The notes beneath the pieces are model-generated. The model was not told the origin of the DNA and did not search any database. It worked only from the letters and a program-made list of their open reading frames with translations. A stretch of DNA of 40,229 bases, from contig JAPLPD010000327.1 of NCBI GenBank assembly GCA_026400395.1, positions 1-40,229 of the forward strand, written 5' to 3'. Of this stretch, positions 1-7,463 are shown piece by piece. This DNA is from Alphaproteobacteria bacterium (GTDB lineage Bacteria > Pseudomonadota > Alphaproteobacteria > Rhizobiales > Xanthobacteraceae). The position numbers were made by a program, and so were the translations under genes. Within the stretch, counting starts at the first letter, position 1, and each line of letters opens with the position of its first letter.

Positions 1-40
1 AACGCACGACGCCCGCCCGTTCGCGCTCCGACGCGCTCAT
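1..40 (-). CDS. Possible N-terminus of an IS transposase, running off the left edge
   Basis: A minus-strand ATG at 38-40 opens a frame reading MSASERERAGVVR to the window edge. From memory, this resembles the start of ISNCY-type transposases, which begin with a short helix-turn-helix module. A purine-rich AGGGG stretch lies about 10 bases upstream of the ATG. The paired GGGGACATTCTCA motifs at 87-126 sit where an element end would be expected. Only 13 codons are visible, so this could also be the start of an unrelated gene. Confidence 0.35.
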   Translation of the reverse strand, partial: MSASERERAGVVR

Positions 41-86
41 CGTCAGTAATCCCCTGTCCATCAATGCCCCGTCGAATCAAACTCGA

Positions 87-126
87 AAAGGGGACATTCT
101 CACTTTGCACAAAGGGGACATTCTCA
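87..126. repeat. Direct repeat, probable IS terminus
   Basis: The 16-base unit AAAGGGGACATTCTCA occurs at 87-102 and again at 111-126, so the two copies start 24 bases apart. Similar GGGGACA-type motifs are found at insertion-sequence ends in related genomes (recollection, not searched). The repeat lies between the probable transposase start and the stop codon of the PRC-barrel-like gene, so the element may have inserted at the very 3' end of that gene. Confidence 0.45.
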
Positions 127-133
127 TTGTGCG

Positions 134-595
134 CTAACAGTCGAGTGCATCGACCTGGCGCGCGAGAATTGCTACGGTTTCGATGGGCACGGCCACAGGG
201 CGCCGCCATCGGTCCAAGAACCCGCCATCCCGCACCCATCCGAAACGGGGGTAATAGGGGACGATAAGCTTGATCTTGCCATCCGGCGTCCGGACGACCT
301 GCTGGATGAATCCAATCGTCGAATCCTCCCAGTCTAGCACGGGCAGACCAACCAGAAAGCCGACACGTACCGGCTGGGGAAACCGGCGGCTCATCTTCTC
401 CTCAGGCGTCAGCTCCTTCTGACCCGTATCGGCGGCTGGAGCCGCGTCACGTTGCGGCGCGGCTGCAACAACGAGACCGCGCACGGTTTCTGCCGCCACC
501 GGAGTGCAAAAACAGCCGGCGGCGAGCGCGCAGGCCAGCGCGACTGTCATTGCAATGTGTTCAACACAAGGTCGTGTCTTGCCTGTGAAAGTCAT
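134..595 (-). CDS. Exported PRC-barrel-like protein
   Basis: A 153-residue protein of unknown precise function. A hydrophobic stretch at residues 16-35 ending in PVAAETV looks like a signal peptide with cleavage after VAA, so the product is probably periplasmic. The C-terminal half (about residues 70-150) has the PRC-barrel pattern: VGFLVGLPVLDW, then GKIKLIVPYY, then RRPVAVPIETVAILAR. I chose the ATG at 595; an upstream ATG at 664 would overlap the divergent cytochrome gene and add a polar leader before the signal. A second candidate is the ATG at 550, right at the hydrophobic core. The neighbouring cytochrome b/molybdoenzyme pair suggests an extracytoplasmic redox context, but this is inference. 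The last codons abut the repeat at 87-126, so the natural C-terminus may have been altered by insertion. Confidence 0.65.
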   Translation of the reverse strand: MTFTGKTRPCVEHIAMTVALACALAAGCFCTPVAAETVRGLVVAAAPQRDAAPAADTGQKELTPEEKMSRRFPQPVRVGFLVGLPVLDWEDSTIGFIQQVVRTPDGKIKLIVPYYPRFGWVRDGGFLDRWRRPVAVPIETVAILARQVDALDC

Positions 596-644
596 TTCCG
601 TTCGTATCGCCCCATCGATGAGATTTGAGAGCTGAGCATTGAAG

Positions 645-1316
645 ATGAGCGACGGTCCGGTCAAATCAACTGAGCGTTATCCACGCAAGCTGCATCCACT
701 GCCGCTTCGCATCATGCATTGGGTCAACGCGATCACGATGATCGTGCTGATCGGCAGCGGGTGGAAAATCTACAACGACGAGGTTCTGTTCGGCTGGCTG
801 CATTTTCCCAATGCCATAACTTTAGGCATGGAAGCGCAGCATGCCCTGCAGTGGCACTTCTTCGCCATGTGGATCCTGATGGTCAACGGACTCTGCTATC
901 TCGCTTATGGTTTTTACACCGGCCGATTCCGCCGCAAGCTGCTGCCGATCTGGCCGAGCGCAATCGTGGCCGATATTCGCGACGCGTTGCGCTTTCGCCT
1001 CGCCCACGACGACATCACCCACTACAACGCGGTGCAATAGGTCCTCTACGCTGGCATCATCGCGGTCATTGTCCTGCAGGTGCTTTCGGGCTGGGCCATC
1101 TGGAAGCCGGTGCAGCTTTCCGAACTGACGTCGCTGTTCTACGACTTCCAGGGCGCGAGGCTCGCGCATTTCATCGGGATGGCGGCGATTGTGGCCTTCC
1201 TGGTGATCCACGTTGCGCTTGCGCTCATCGTGCCAAAAACCATCGTTGCGATGGTTGATGGCGGCCCTCCCGAGCCGCAAGACAAGCCCAACCCCGCGCT
1301 CACGCCGGCCGAATAA
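645..1316 (+). pseudogene. Cytochrome b561-type membrane subunit interrupted by in-frame TAG
   Basis: A membrane-embedded di-haem cytochrome b subunit, expected to pass electrons between the quinone pool and the adjacent molybdoenzyme. The frame opens at ATG 645 and reads about 131 codons to a TAG at 1038-1040. It then continues in the same frame for 92 more codons to the TAA at 1314-1316. The upstream part holds MHWVNAI and QHALQWHFF; the downstream part holds LAHFIGM and LVIHVALAL. Candidate haem-ligand histidines and membrane helices are therefore split across the stop, and neither half alone should be functional. The residue at the stop lies within NAVQ-stop-VLYAGII, and a single base change from AAG or CAG would explain it. 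It could be real decay, a sequencing error, or suppressed amber. The start is set at 645, because the TTG at 639 has no better ribosome-binding site. Confidence 0.8.
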
Positions 1317-1328
1317 CGGAACGCACCC

Positions 1329-2120
1329 ATGCCGATTCGCTCGCCATCCAGCTCCATATTTCGCCCGAAGGGCGGCGTCGATCCGCGCGCGCTCGATCGG
1401 TGGAAGCCGATCGTCGACGAGGTCAACCGCCGAAACCTGTTGCGCGGGACGTTCAGCGTCGGGGCGCTTAGCATGCTGACCGGATGCTCCGTTAGCGACA
1501 CCAGCCCGATGAAATCTTTCATGTCGGCGGTGTCGTCGTTCAACGACGCGTTTCAGCAACTCATGTTCAGGCCGGTCCATCTGGCGCCAACCTATCGGGA
1601 AGATCAGGTGGTGAAGCCGCCGCGCTTCAACGCCTACTACGACATCGAGGACGTCAAGCCGGTCGACGCCAGCACCTGGAAGCTGGAAATCGCCGGACTG
1701 GCCGACAATAAGTCGCCTTGGACGGCCGAACAGATCGGCCGATTGCCAGAACAGGAAATCATCGTCAGGCATATCTGTGTGGAAGGCTGGGACTACATCG
1801 GCCAGTGGTCCGGTGTGAACCTGAAGCAGTTTTTGGAACGCATCGGCGCGGATACAAGAGCGAAGTACGTCGCGTTCAAATGCGCGGACGACTATACCGA
1901 ATGCCTCGATATGGCGACGGCGCTGCATCCGCAAACCATCCTGGCCACCAAGTATGCGAAGCAGCCGATTACCGATCCTTTCGGCTTTCCGCTTCGGTTG
2001 CGCACATCGACGAAGCTCGGGTTCAAGTATGCCAAGTGGATCACCGCCATCGAAGTGACCAACCGGTTCACCGGAACTTATTGGTCGGAGCGCGGGTTCA
2101 ACTGGTTTGCCGGGATTTAG
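1329..2120 (+). CDS. Molybdopterin-dependent oxidoreductase, Tat-exported, sulfite-oxidase/MsrP-like fold
   Basis: A 263-residue protein of the oxidoreductase molybdopterin-binding family. An N-terminal RRNLLRG (residues 34-40) followed by a short hydrophobic run is a twin-arginine signal. The LTGC at 50-53 resembles a lipobox, so the product may be a membrane-anchored periplasmic lipoprotein. The motif RHICVEGWDYIGQW places C150 as the likely molybdenum-ligating cysteine, as in YedY/MsrP. It follows the cytochrome b561-type gene by 12 bases, so the pair probably forms a membrane electron-transfer unit. That cytochrome partner is interrupted here while this gene is intact. Substrate is unknown: sulfoxide reduction is the activity of MsrP, but this subfamily is distinct. 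It converges on the minus-strand membrane protein with only 15 bases between stops. Confidence 0.85.
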   Translation: MPIRSPSSSIFRPKGGVDPRALDRWKPIVDEVNRRNLLRGTFSVGALSMLTGCSVSDTSPMKSFMSAVSSFNDAFQQLMFRPVHLAPTYREDQVVKPPRFNAYYDIEDVKPVDASTWKLEIAGLADNKSPWTAEQIGRLPEQEIIVRHICVEGWDYIGQWSGVNLKQFLERIGADTRAKYVAFKCADDYTECLDMATALHPQTILATKYAKQPITDPFGFPLRLRTSTKLGFKYAKWITAIEVTNRFTGTYWSERGFNWFAGI

Positions 2121-2135
2121 GCGTACGCGCCCGTA

Positions 2136-4115
2136 TCACGGTCGCTGTGTTGTTTTCCGGTAGATGCGCCACGCGTCGGGCTTGCTTTCGACCAGGCGGT
2201 AGAACGGGCTCGCTGAGAATGGGTCGCGGCGCCAGGCGCCGTCCTGCGCGGTAACGACGATGGTGTCGCACCTGAAGTGCTCCGCCAGTTGCTCGATGTC
2301 ATCGGGTTTAGGATCGCCAGAGAAGACGCGGATGAACTGCGCCTCGATCTCGGCGCGGCGGGCTGCCGGGATCGGGGCAAACGGGATGGCAAGCTCGCTT
2401 CCGGCGTAGCACGAGCGGCGGTGGGCCAGCAGCGCCCATGAGATATTGACCGGCCATGGAGTCATGTCGCTCAGGAAGGCCGGATTGTTGGCGATGCGCT
2501 CCGTTGGAGCGGTGTGCCGCCGCGCGGAATCCCACATGGCGGGGCTCGCAGCGAACACGCGTTCGGACGGTTTGCGCAGGCCGTCGATATTCTCGTGAAG
2601 GATCTTGACGCTTTCCGGCAGGCTGAAGATCGCGCCGGCCGCCGCCACCATCGTTGCCATCCTGACGTCGTTGCGCGGCCAGCGCGAAATCAGGGCGGCG
2701 CTGATAGAGACAAGCGTCATGACCGCCGGCAACACCGCGCGCCAGCCGAGGTCGTTGTTGTCGGCGATGACACTGGCCATGAGCCATCCGACGCTAAGGC
2801 TGACCAGCGTCAGCAGGGCAATCGCTCGCACCAAAAGCTGCTGCTCCGCATCGCGCGCGCGGTCTTTGAACAGCAGGAAGAGCCCGGCCATTCCGGCGAG
2901 AAAGTATGCGGGAAATTCAACCGGGAGATAAACCAACCAGTAGGCCGGCACGTCCAGCACGCGCCGGATAGCGGAAGGGAATGCGCTTCCAAGCACTGCG
3001 ACGGGCTGCAAGGCTATCAACGCGCTGTGGCCCCGCATTCCGGCGGCCGAAAGTTGATCGTGGATGAAGGGCATGGCCAGGAGGAGTGCGATGGCGCCCG
3101 CGCTCGCGGCATGCAGAACGAACCGCGGGCGTTCCGCCGCTGCAATCGATATCAGGCACAATGCCGCGATCGAGACCGCGGCGAGTGCCAGAACCACACC
3201 ACCGACCCAGACCGAGCATTCGAACGCCGCCGCCGCGATGATGCCGGCGAACGCCGCTTCGATCCATGTCCCGCGGCCGCCAAGCCGGAGCAGCAGCGTG
3301 CAAACGATGACCACGCACATGGCCGATGCGACGTGTTGCGGAGCCCACGAAACCTGAAAAAGTGCGCCGCCGAATCCCGACCTCTCGCCGATCAGTGCCG
3401 GAATCATTTCGGGCCAAATCCAGTCGAGCGTGGTGCGGAGCGAGGCCGTGGCTGCAAGCAGGATGGCGATGACCGCCGCTGGCATGCGTCCGCCGACCCG
3501 CAAGGCCAAGCCGGCCATGGTCATCACGGAGGCAAATGCCGTGAATCCCGTCAACGCGGCGTCAGCCTCCCAGCCGCTGACACCTGATGCCAATGCCGCG
3601 AGCGCGGCGCTGAAGTGCCATAAATAGTAATACGCCACTCGATCCGGCGTGCCGGGTTCTCCGATGAATGGATTTGCCAGCGGGACCCCGGAGCGCAGCA
3701 TCTCATCGACCATCGCGATCTTGGAATGATCGAAGATCGGCGATGCTAAAGTGATGCCATCCATTGTGCGCTTCGGCAGGATTCCCGCCATTGGGCCAAT
3801 TGCCAGAACGGCTGCTGCGAGCACGGCCAGAACCACAAAAATTGATATGGCTTTCGGCTTCCAGACGCCCTGCCGCCAGCTTACGGCCAGCGCGGCTGCG
3901 ACGGCCAGTCCGGCCATCGTCAGCACGGTGAGCCGCTCCATCCCGGCCCATCCAAACAGCGGAAGCGCCAGAGCGTTCGAAACGGCCCAGCCGAACGCCG
4001 GCGCCCACAACAGGCAACACGGTTGCGAGATGCGCTTTGCGATAGGCAGGCCGACGATAGCGTAGAACACCGTCATGGCGGCCGCACAAAACAATACGTT
4101 GCCGAGTTGGGCCAT
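2136..4115 (-). CDS. Large polytopic membrane protein of unknown function
   Basis: A 659-residue protein. From residue 1 to about 500 it is a succession of hydrophobic segments consistent with a dozen or so membrane helices, and the last 150 residues are soluble. I do not recognise a named family with certainty. The layout (many helices, then a soluble C-terminal domain) is like GT-C-type glycosyltransferases or other cell-surface polysaccharide enzymes, but I cannot point to a catalytic motif beyond scattered acidic residues in the loops. It starts at ATG 4115 and is divergent from the Bug receptor gene. It stands alone, so context gives no functional clue. Confidence 0.7.
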   Translation of the reverse strand: MAQLGNVLFCAAAMTVFYAIVGLPIAKRISQPCCLLWAPAFGWAVSNALALPLFGWAGMERLTVLTMAGLAVAAALAVSWRQGVWKPKAISIFVVLAVLAAAVLAIGPMAGILPKRTMDGITLASPIFDHSKIAMVDEMLRSGVPLANPFIGEPGTPDRVAYYYLWHFSAALAALASGVSGWEADAALTGFTAFASVMTMAGLALRVGGRMPAAVIAILLAATASLRTTLDWIWPEMIPALIGERSGFGGALFQVSWAPQHVASAMCVVIVCTLLLRLGGRGTWIEAAFAGIIAAAAFECSVWVGGVVLALAAVSIAALCLISIAAAERPRFVLHAASAGAIALLLAMPFIHDQLSAAGMRGHSALIALQPVAVLGSAFPSAIRRVLDVPAYWLVYLPVEFPAYFLAGMAGLFLLFKDRARDAEQQLLVRAIALLTLVSLSVGWLMASVIADNNDLGWRAVLPAVMTLVSISAALISRWPRNDVRMATMVAAAGAIFSLPESVKILHENIDGLRKPSERVFAASPAMWDSARRHTAPTERIANNPAFLSDMTPWPVNISWALLAHRRSCYAGSELAIPFAPIPAARRAEIEAQFIRVFSGDPKPDDIEQLAEHFRCDTIVVTAQDGAWRRDPFSASPFYRLVESKPDAWRIYRKTTQRP

Positions 4116-4225
4116 GACTCAATGTATCAGTTACGTTGGAATTGTTGTGGGTTGCCGCCGCGTTCCGCTTCTGATGCTAAGCACTATTGCGTGAGCGCGT
4201 CACGAGCGTTGTCATTTCCTAGTTG

Positions 4226-4264
4226 AACCGGTTAAGTGTCGAGTTCATTTAACCCGGCCGGTTA
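4226..4264. promoter_or_regulatory. Imperfect dyad upstream of the Bug receptor gene
   Basis: CCGGTTAA at 4228-4235 is mirrored by TTAACCCGG at 4249-4257 (one extra C), with a further CCGGTT just beyond. It lies in the 177-base divergent intergenic region, 30-65 bases before the Bug gene start. It could be an operator, or an mRNA hairpin if transcription starts upstream. The imperfect symmetry makes this weak. Confidence 0.25.
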
Positions 4265-4292
4265 CGTCGGGAATGCGAGGGAGGCAAGCCAA

Positions 4293-5288
4293 GTGCAGAC
4301 GATTGAGCGGTCTATCCATCGTATCGTTGCTGACTTCATCAGAATCGCGTTCTGCGCTGCGGCTGTTGCGTGCGCGTCCGCCGCGGCTGCGCAGAATGTT
4401 CCGAGTGGCCCCGTGAAACTGATTGTCCCGGTTCCGGCCGGTGGCGTGACGGACGTGATGGCTCGCGTCGTCGGCCAGCGCCTGCAGGAGATGTGGGGGC
4501 AGACCGTCGTGGTCGAGAACAGGCCAGGCGGAAACTACGGCGTGGGAGCGCAGACCGTCGAGCGTTCTCCGGCCGATGGGCTGACCCTACTCGTAGCGCC
4601 CGATTCCACCTTCACCGCCAATCCCGCGTTGTTCTCCAAGCTGATCTACGATCCGGAGGGCTTTACTCCCATCTCCGTCCTCTGCCGGGGGACGCCGATG
4701 TTGATCGTCAATCCTTCGCTGCCAGTGAAGACCGCCTCCGAGCTGGTCGCTTATGTGAAGGCTAGCCCAGGCAAGATTAGCTACGGCTCGTTCGGCACGG
4801 GGACCTATGCCCATCTCAGCATGGAAGACCTCAAGCAGCGCACCGGAATGGACATGCAGCACGTTCCCTATCGCGGCGCGGCGCCGGGCTTGACGGGACT
4901 GCTGGGCAATGAGGTGTCGGTGATGCTCCTCAACCTGTCCAGCGTCGAGGAGCAGGCCAAATCCGGCAAGGTGAGGTTGCTTGCCGCGGCCACGGAGAGG
5001 CGGGTCCCGACGCTGCCGGACCTGCCGACCTTGTCCGAGACGGTGTCTGGTTTCACGACGTCGGTGTGGTTCGGCCTCTGGGGGCCGGCCAGGATGCCGC
5101 CCGCGCTTCTTGCGAAGATTCAGGCTGACGTGTCGAAGGCGCTGGACGCGGCGGAGACCCGGCAATTCTTCAAGACGAACAGCTTCGAGCGCGTCGATCT
5201 TTCGCCTCCGGAATTCGCCAAGCTCATTCAAAGCGACCTGAAGCACTGGACGACCTTGATCAATGCGGTTGGCGCAAAGATCGACTGA
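4293..5288 (+). CDS. Bug-family (TTT-type) periplasmic solute receptor
   Basis: A tripartite tricarboxylate transporter receptor of the Bug family: a Venus-flytrap protein that binds carboxylated solutes in the periplasm. The GTG at 4293 is chosen because GGGAGG lies 8 bases upstream; the alternative GTG at 4236 lacks a good site and would add 19 polar residues before the signal. A signal peptide ends near ASAAAAQN. The mature part begins PVKLIVPVPAGGVTDVMAR, the typical Bug opening, and continues with VVVENRPGGNYGVGAQTV and LPDLPTLSE. No TctA or TctB membrane subunits are nearby, as is common for these orphan receptors. It is followed after 7 bases by an epimerase/dehydratase gene, so the two are probably co-transcribed. 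Ligand unknown. Confidence 0.88.
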   Translation: MQTIERSIHRIVADFIRIAFCAAAVACASAAAAQNVPSGPVKLIVPVPAGGVTDVMARVVGQRLQEMWGQTVVVENRPGGNYGVGAQTVERSPADGLTLLVAPDSTFTANPALFSKLIYDPEGFTPISVLCRGTPMLIVNPSLPVKTASELVAYVKASPGKISYGSFGTGTYAHLSMEDLKQRTGMDMQHVPYRGAAPGLTGLLGNEVSVMLLNLSSVEEQAKSGKVRLLAAATERRVPTLPDLPTLSETVSGFTTSVWFGLWGPARMPPALLAKIQADVSKALDAAETRQFFKTNSFERVDLSPPEFAKLIQSDLKHWTTLINAVGAKID

Positions 5289-5295
5289 GGAAAAC

Positions 5296-6258
5296 ATGAA
5301 AGTACTTATCACGGGCGGCATGGGCGTCATTGGCGCCGAGACCAGCCGCAAGTTCGTCAACGAAGGCCATCGCCCCGTCATCTTCGCGCGTCATCGCGAT
5401 GAGAGCTTGATCAGCGATATTCTGGACAAGGTCGATGTCGAACTGGGCGACGTGCTCGACATGCCGCGCATTCTGCAGGCGATCAAGAAGCACATCGTGA
5501 CGCACATCGTTCACTCGGCGGCGTTCGTGGGCGCGGTATCGGCGGCCAATCCCGCTCTCAGCATCCAGGTCAACGTGATGGGACTGGTCAACATACTGGA
5601 GGCGGGGCGTGCTCTCGACGTCAAGCGCGTGGTGTTCACCAGCGCCAAGGGCGTTTACGGGCCGATGATCGGCGAATACGGCTCGCCGACCTGGAAGCCG
5701 GTGTCGGAGGATATGCCGGCGAAGCCCAAGCGGATCTACGATTCGGCGAAGTTCATGGGTGAGAACGTCTGCGCCTATTACAACGACAACATGGGTATTG
5801 AGACCGTGTCGCTGCGCTTTGCCTCGACCTACGGCCCGGGCAAGACCGCGCGACACGGGCCGATGGCGGTGATGAGCCGCATCGTCGAAAACCCGGCGCA
5901 CGGGCTGCCGTTCAAACTGGAGCAGGGCGGCGATGACAAGGACGATTTCATCTACAACAAGGATTCGGCGCTCGGCATCTATCTCGCCACCACCGCCGAT
6001 AAAGTGAAGAGCCGCGTCTACAACATCGGCACCGGCGTCGGCGTGACGCTGCGCGACTTCGAGCGAGTGATCAAGAAACACATTCCTGACGCCAAGATGG
6101 ATATCGGCGGCGGTTTGAATTTCTACGGCTTCGCCTACCCGGCCACCGGAGTTTATGAAATTTCGCGGGCGCGTGACGAGTTGGGCTACAAGCCCGAGTT
6201 CGATCTGGAGCGCGGCATCGCGGACTATCTCGCGGCGCTCAAGCGGATGAAGGGCTAA
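5296..6258 (+). CDS. NAD-dependent epimerase/dehydratase (extended SDR)
   Basis: A 320-residue cytoplasmic extended short-chain dehydrogenase. TGGMGVIG at residues 6-13 is the nucleotide-binding GxxGxxG loop. FTSAKGVYG (about 114-122) supplies the active-site serine region, and Y148 with K152 in YDSAK is the catalytic pair. ATG 5296 is used because TGAGG sits just upstream and the Rossmann strand starts immediately; a frame extension to 5263 overlaps the preceding gene. It probably forms an operon with the Bug receptor, so it may act on the imported compound or a derivative. Family members act on nucleotide sugars or on small hydroxy/keto acids, and I cannot choose between these. Confidence 0.85.
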   Translation: MKVLITGGMGVIGAETSRKFVNEGHRPVIFARHRDESLISDILDKVDVELGDVLDMPRILQAIKKHIVTHIVHSAAFVGAVSAANPALSIQVNVMGLVNILEAGRALDVKRVVFTSAKGVYGPMIGEYGSPTWKPVSEDMPAKPKRIYDSAKFMGENVCAYYNDNMGIETVSLRFASTYGPGKTARHGPMAVMSRIVENPAHGLPFKLEQGGDDKDDFIYNKDSALGIYLATTADKVKSRVYNIGTGVGVTLRDFERVIKKHIPDAKMDIGGGLNFYGFAYPATGVYEISRARDELGYKPEFDLERGIADYLAALKRMKG

Positions 6259-6263
6259 CCGCT

Positions 6264-6284
6264 CCGCGATCGTTTCGGTCGCGG
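6264..6284. terminator. Hairpin after the epimerase gene
   Basis: CCGCGATCG (6264-6272), loop TTT, CGGTCGCGG (6276-6284): a 9-base-pair stem with one G-T pair, beginning 5 bases after the stop codon. No T-run follows, so it may stabilise the 3' end or act with Rho rather than as a classic intrinsic terminator. Confidence 0.4.
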
Positions 6285-6562
6285 GTGAGGCATTGGGCGG
6301 CACCCCCGAATTCGCGTGGCGAATCACGCGATGGCCCGCTGGGTGGCCGGGCGCTTCAAGCCGCCGGCCCCGGTCGGCGCCCTTTGCTATTGGCTTAAAA
6401 ACAGCGGTTTTTCGCTTGAAAACGGCCGATGCACGCGCTGCTGCGCCCTCAGTTCCACGAAACAACAGCCGCGGAACGACAAAGCTGTGTAAATCCCCGC
6501 AGCCCGCCTTTCAGCCGGTGATTCCCGAAATATGTTTCGCGCTCGAATCACAAGGAGCAACA
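6285..6562. other. Intergenic leader before the HU-like gene
   Basis: No credible gene is seen in this stretch. AAAAAC-AGCG-GTTTTT at 6397-6412 forms a small A/T-flanked hairpin that could end transcripts from either side. The long distance to the HU-like start suggests that gene has its own promoter and an untranslated leader. No clear -35/-10 pair could be assigned. Confidence 0.4.
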
Positions 6563-6862
6563 ATGCAGACCCAGATGACGAAGTCGCAACTGATCGAGAA
6601 GATCGCACAGCTGCGTGAGTTGGCGAAGAAGGACGTGAAGGGCATGATGGAGGCCCTCGCCGAAGTGGGCTACAAGGAGCTGAAGAAGAACGGCGTGTTC
6701 GTTGTTCCCGGCTTTGCCAAGTTCGTCGTCATCAAGAAGGCCGCCACCAAGGCGCGCAAGGGCGTGAACCCGTTCAACGGCGAAGAGATGATGTTCAAGG
6801 CCAAGCCGGCCCGTAAGGTCGTCCGCGCCCGTCCGGTCAAAGCCGCGAAGATGGCCGTCTGA
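6563..6862 (+). CDS. HU-family DNA-binding protein with basic C-terminal tail
   Basis: A 99-residue histone-like nucleoid protein. The ATG at 6563 is preceded by AAGGAG at 6552-6557. The N-terminal helices begin MTKSQLIEKIAQ, the HU dimerisation region. The central PGFAKFVV and KGVNPFNGEEMMFKAKP match the HU arm pattern (PGFGxF, xRNPxTGExI), with A in place of the second G. The last 20 residues are rich in Lys, Arg and Ala, a basic tail seen in some alphaproteobacterial HU-like proteins. It stands alone with its own terminator. It is expected to bend or coat DNA; sequence specificity is unknown. Confidence 0.88.
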   Translation: MQTQMTKSQLIEKIAQLRELAKKDVKGMMEALAEVGYKELKKNGVFVVPGFAKFVVIKKAATKARKGVNPFNGEEMMFKAKPARKVVRARPVKAAKMAV

Positions 6863-6888
6863 TATTTCCGATCTGTCGCGTAGAAACA

Positions 6889-6920
6889 GCCGCCCGCACC
6901 ACGGGCGGCGGTTTTATTTT
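6889..6920 (+). terminator. Rho-independent terminator of the HU-like gene
   Basis: GCCGCCCG (6889-6896), loop CACCA, CGGGCGGC (6902-6909), then GGTTTTATTTT. The 8-base-pair GC stem plus T-rich tail is a strong intrinsic terminator. It lies 26 bases after the HU-like stop and just before the stop of the convergent minus-strand operon. Confidence 0.9.
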
Positions 6921-6925
6921 GGCAA

Positions 6926-7453
6926 TCAGGATGGCTTCGGGCCGGCATGCTCCAGCAGCGAGATCAGCCCGATCAGGATTTGCGCCGGCGAAGGCGGGCA
7001 GCCGCGAATATGAAGATCGACCGGCACTACATCGTCGACGGCGCCGCCGACCGCGTAGCTGCCGGAGAATATGCCGCCGTCCACCGCGCAGGCGCCGAGA
7101 GCGATAACCCATTTCGGATCCGGCGTCGCCTCGTAGGTCCGCAACAGCGCCTCACGCATGTTCAGGGTGACCGGGCCGGTGACCATCAACACATCGGCAT
7201 GGCGCGGCGATGCGACGAAACGCAGGCCGAGGCGTTCGAGATCGTAGAACGCGTTGTTGAGCGCGTGGATTTCGAGTTCGCAACCGTTGCAGGAGCCGGC
7301 ATCCACATGGCGGATCGACAATGAGCGGCCGAGCCGCGCCCGCGCGGCGCGCTTGGCGCTCTCCGCCAGTTCGGCGAGATACGCCGGATCTGACGCGGGC
7401 GGTGCCTCGGTGAGCGGGCCACGGGTCAGGCTGTCCAACAGCGTCTTGCGCAT
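6926..7453 (-). CDS. NuoB/HyfI-like iron-sulfur subunit of an Ehr complex
   Basis: A 175-residue small subunit homologous to NuoB and HyfI, carrying the [4Fe-4S] cluster nearest the quinone or active-site end. All four ligand cysteines are present: C55 and C58 in GSCNGCELE, C122 in GACAVDGG and C152 in RGCPPSP. An Arg/Ala-rich N-terminal stretch (residues 30-45) precedes the conserved core. ATG 7453 is used because AAGGCG lies a few bases upstream. It is the last gene of the operon, 10 bases after the large-subunit-like gene. Because that partner lacks the [NiFe] ligands, this cluster probably takes part in some other redox or conformational role. Electron donor and acceptor are unknown: no ferredoxin-like HyfA/HyfH or formate dehydrogenase gene is present here. 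Confidence 0.88.
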   Translation of the reverse strand: MRKTLLDSLTRGPLTEAPPASDPAYLAELAESAKRAARARLGRSLSIRHVDAGSCNGCELEIHALNNAFYDLERLGLRFVASPRHADVLMVTGPVTLNMREALLRTYEATPDPKWVIALGACAVDGGIFSGSYAVGGAVDDVVPVDLHIRGCPPSPAQILIGLISLLEHAGPKPS

Positions 7454-7463
7454 GTGCTTCGCC

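Noticed and set aside
2514-3587. Long plus-strand frame opposite the polytopic membrane protein
   Set aside because: It is Arg/Gln/His-rich without hydrophobic or domain patterns, as expected for the antisense of a high-GC membrane-protein gene.
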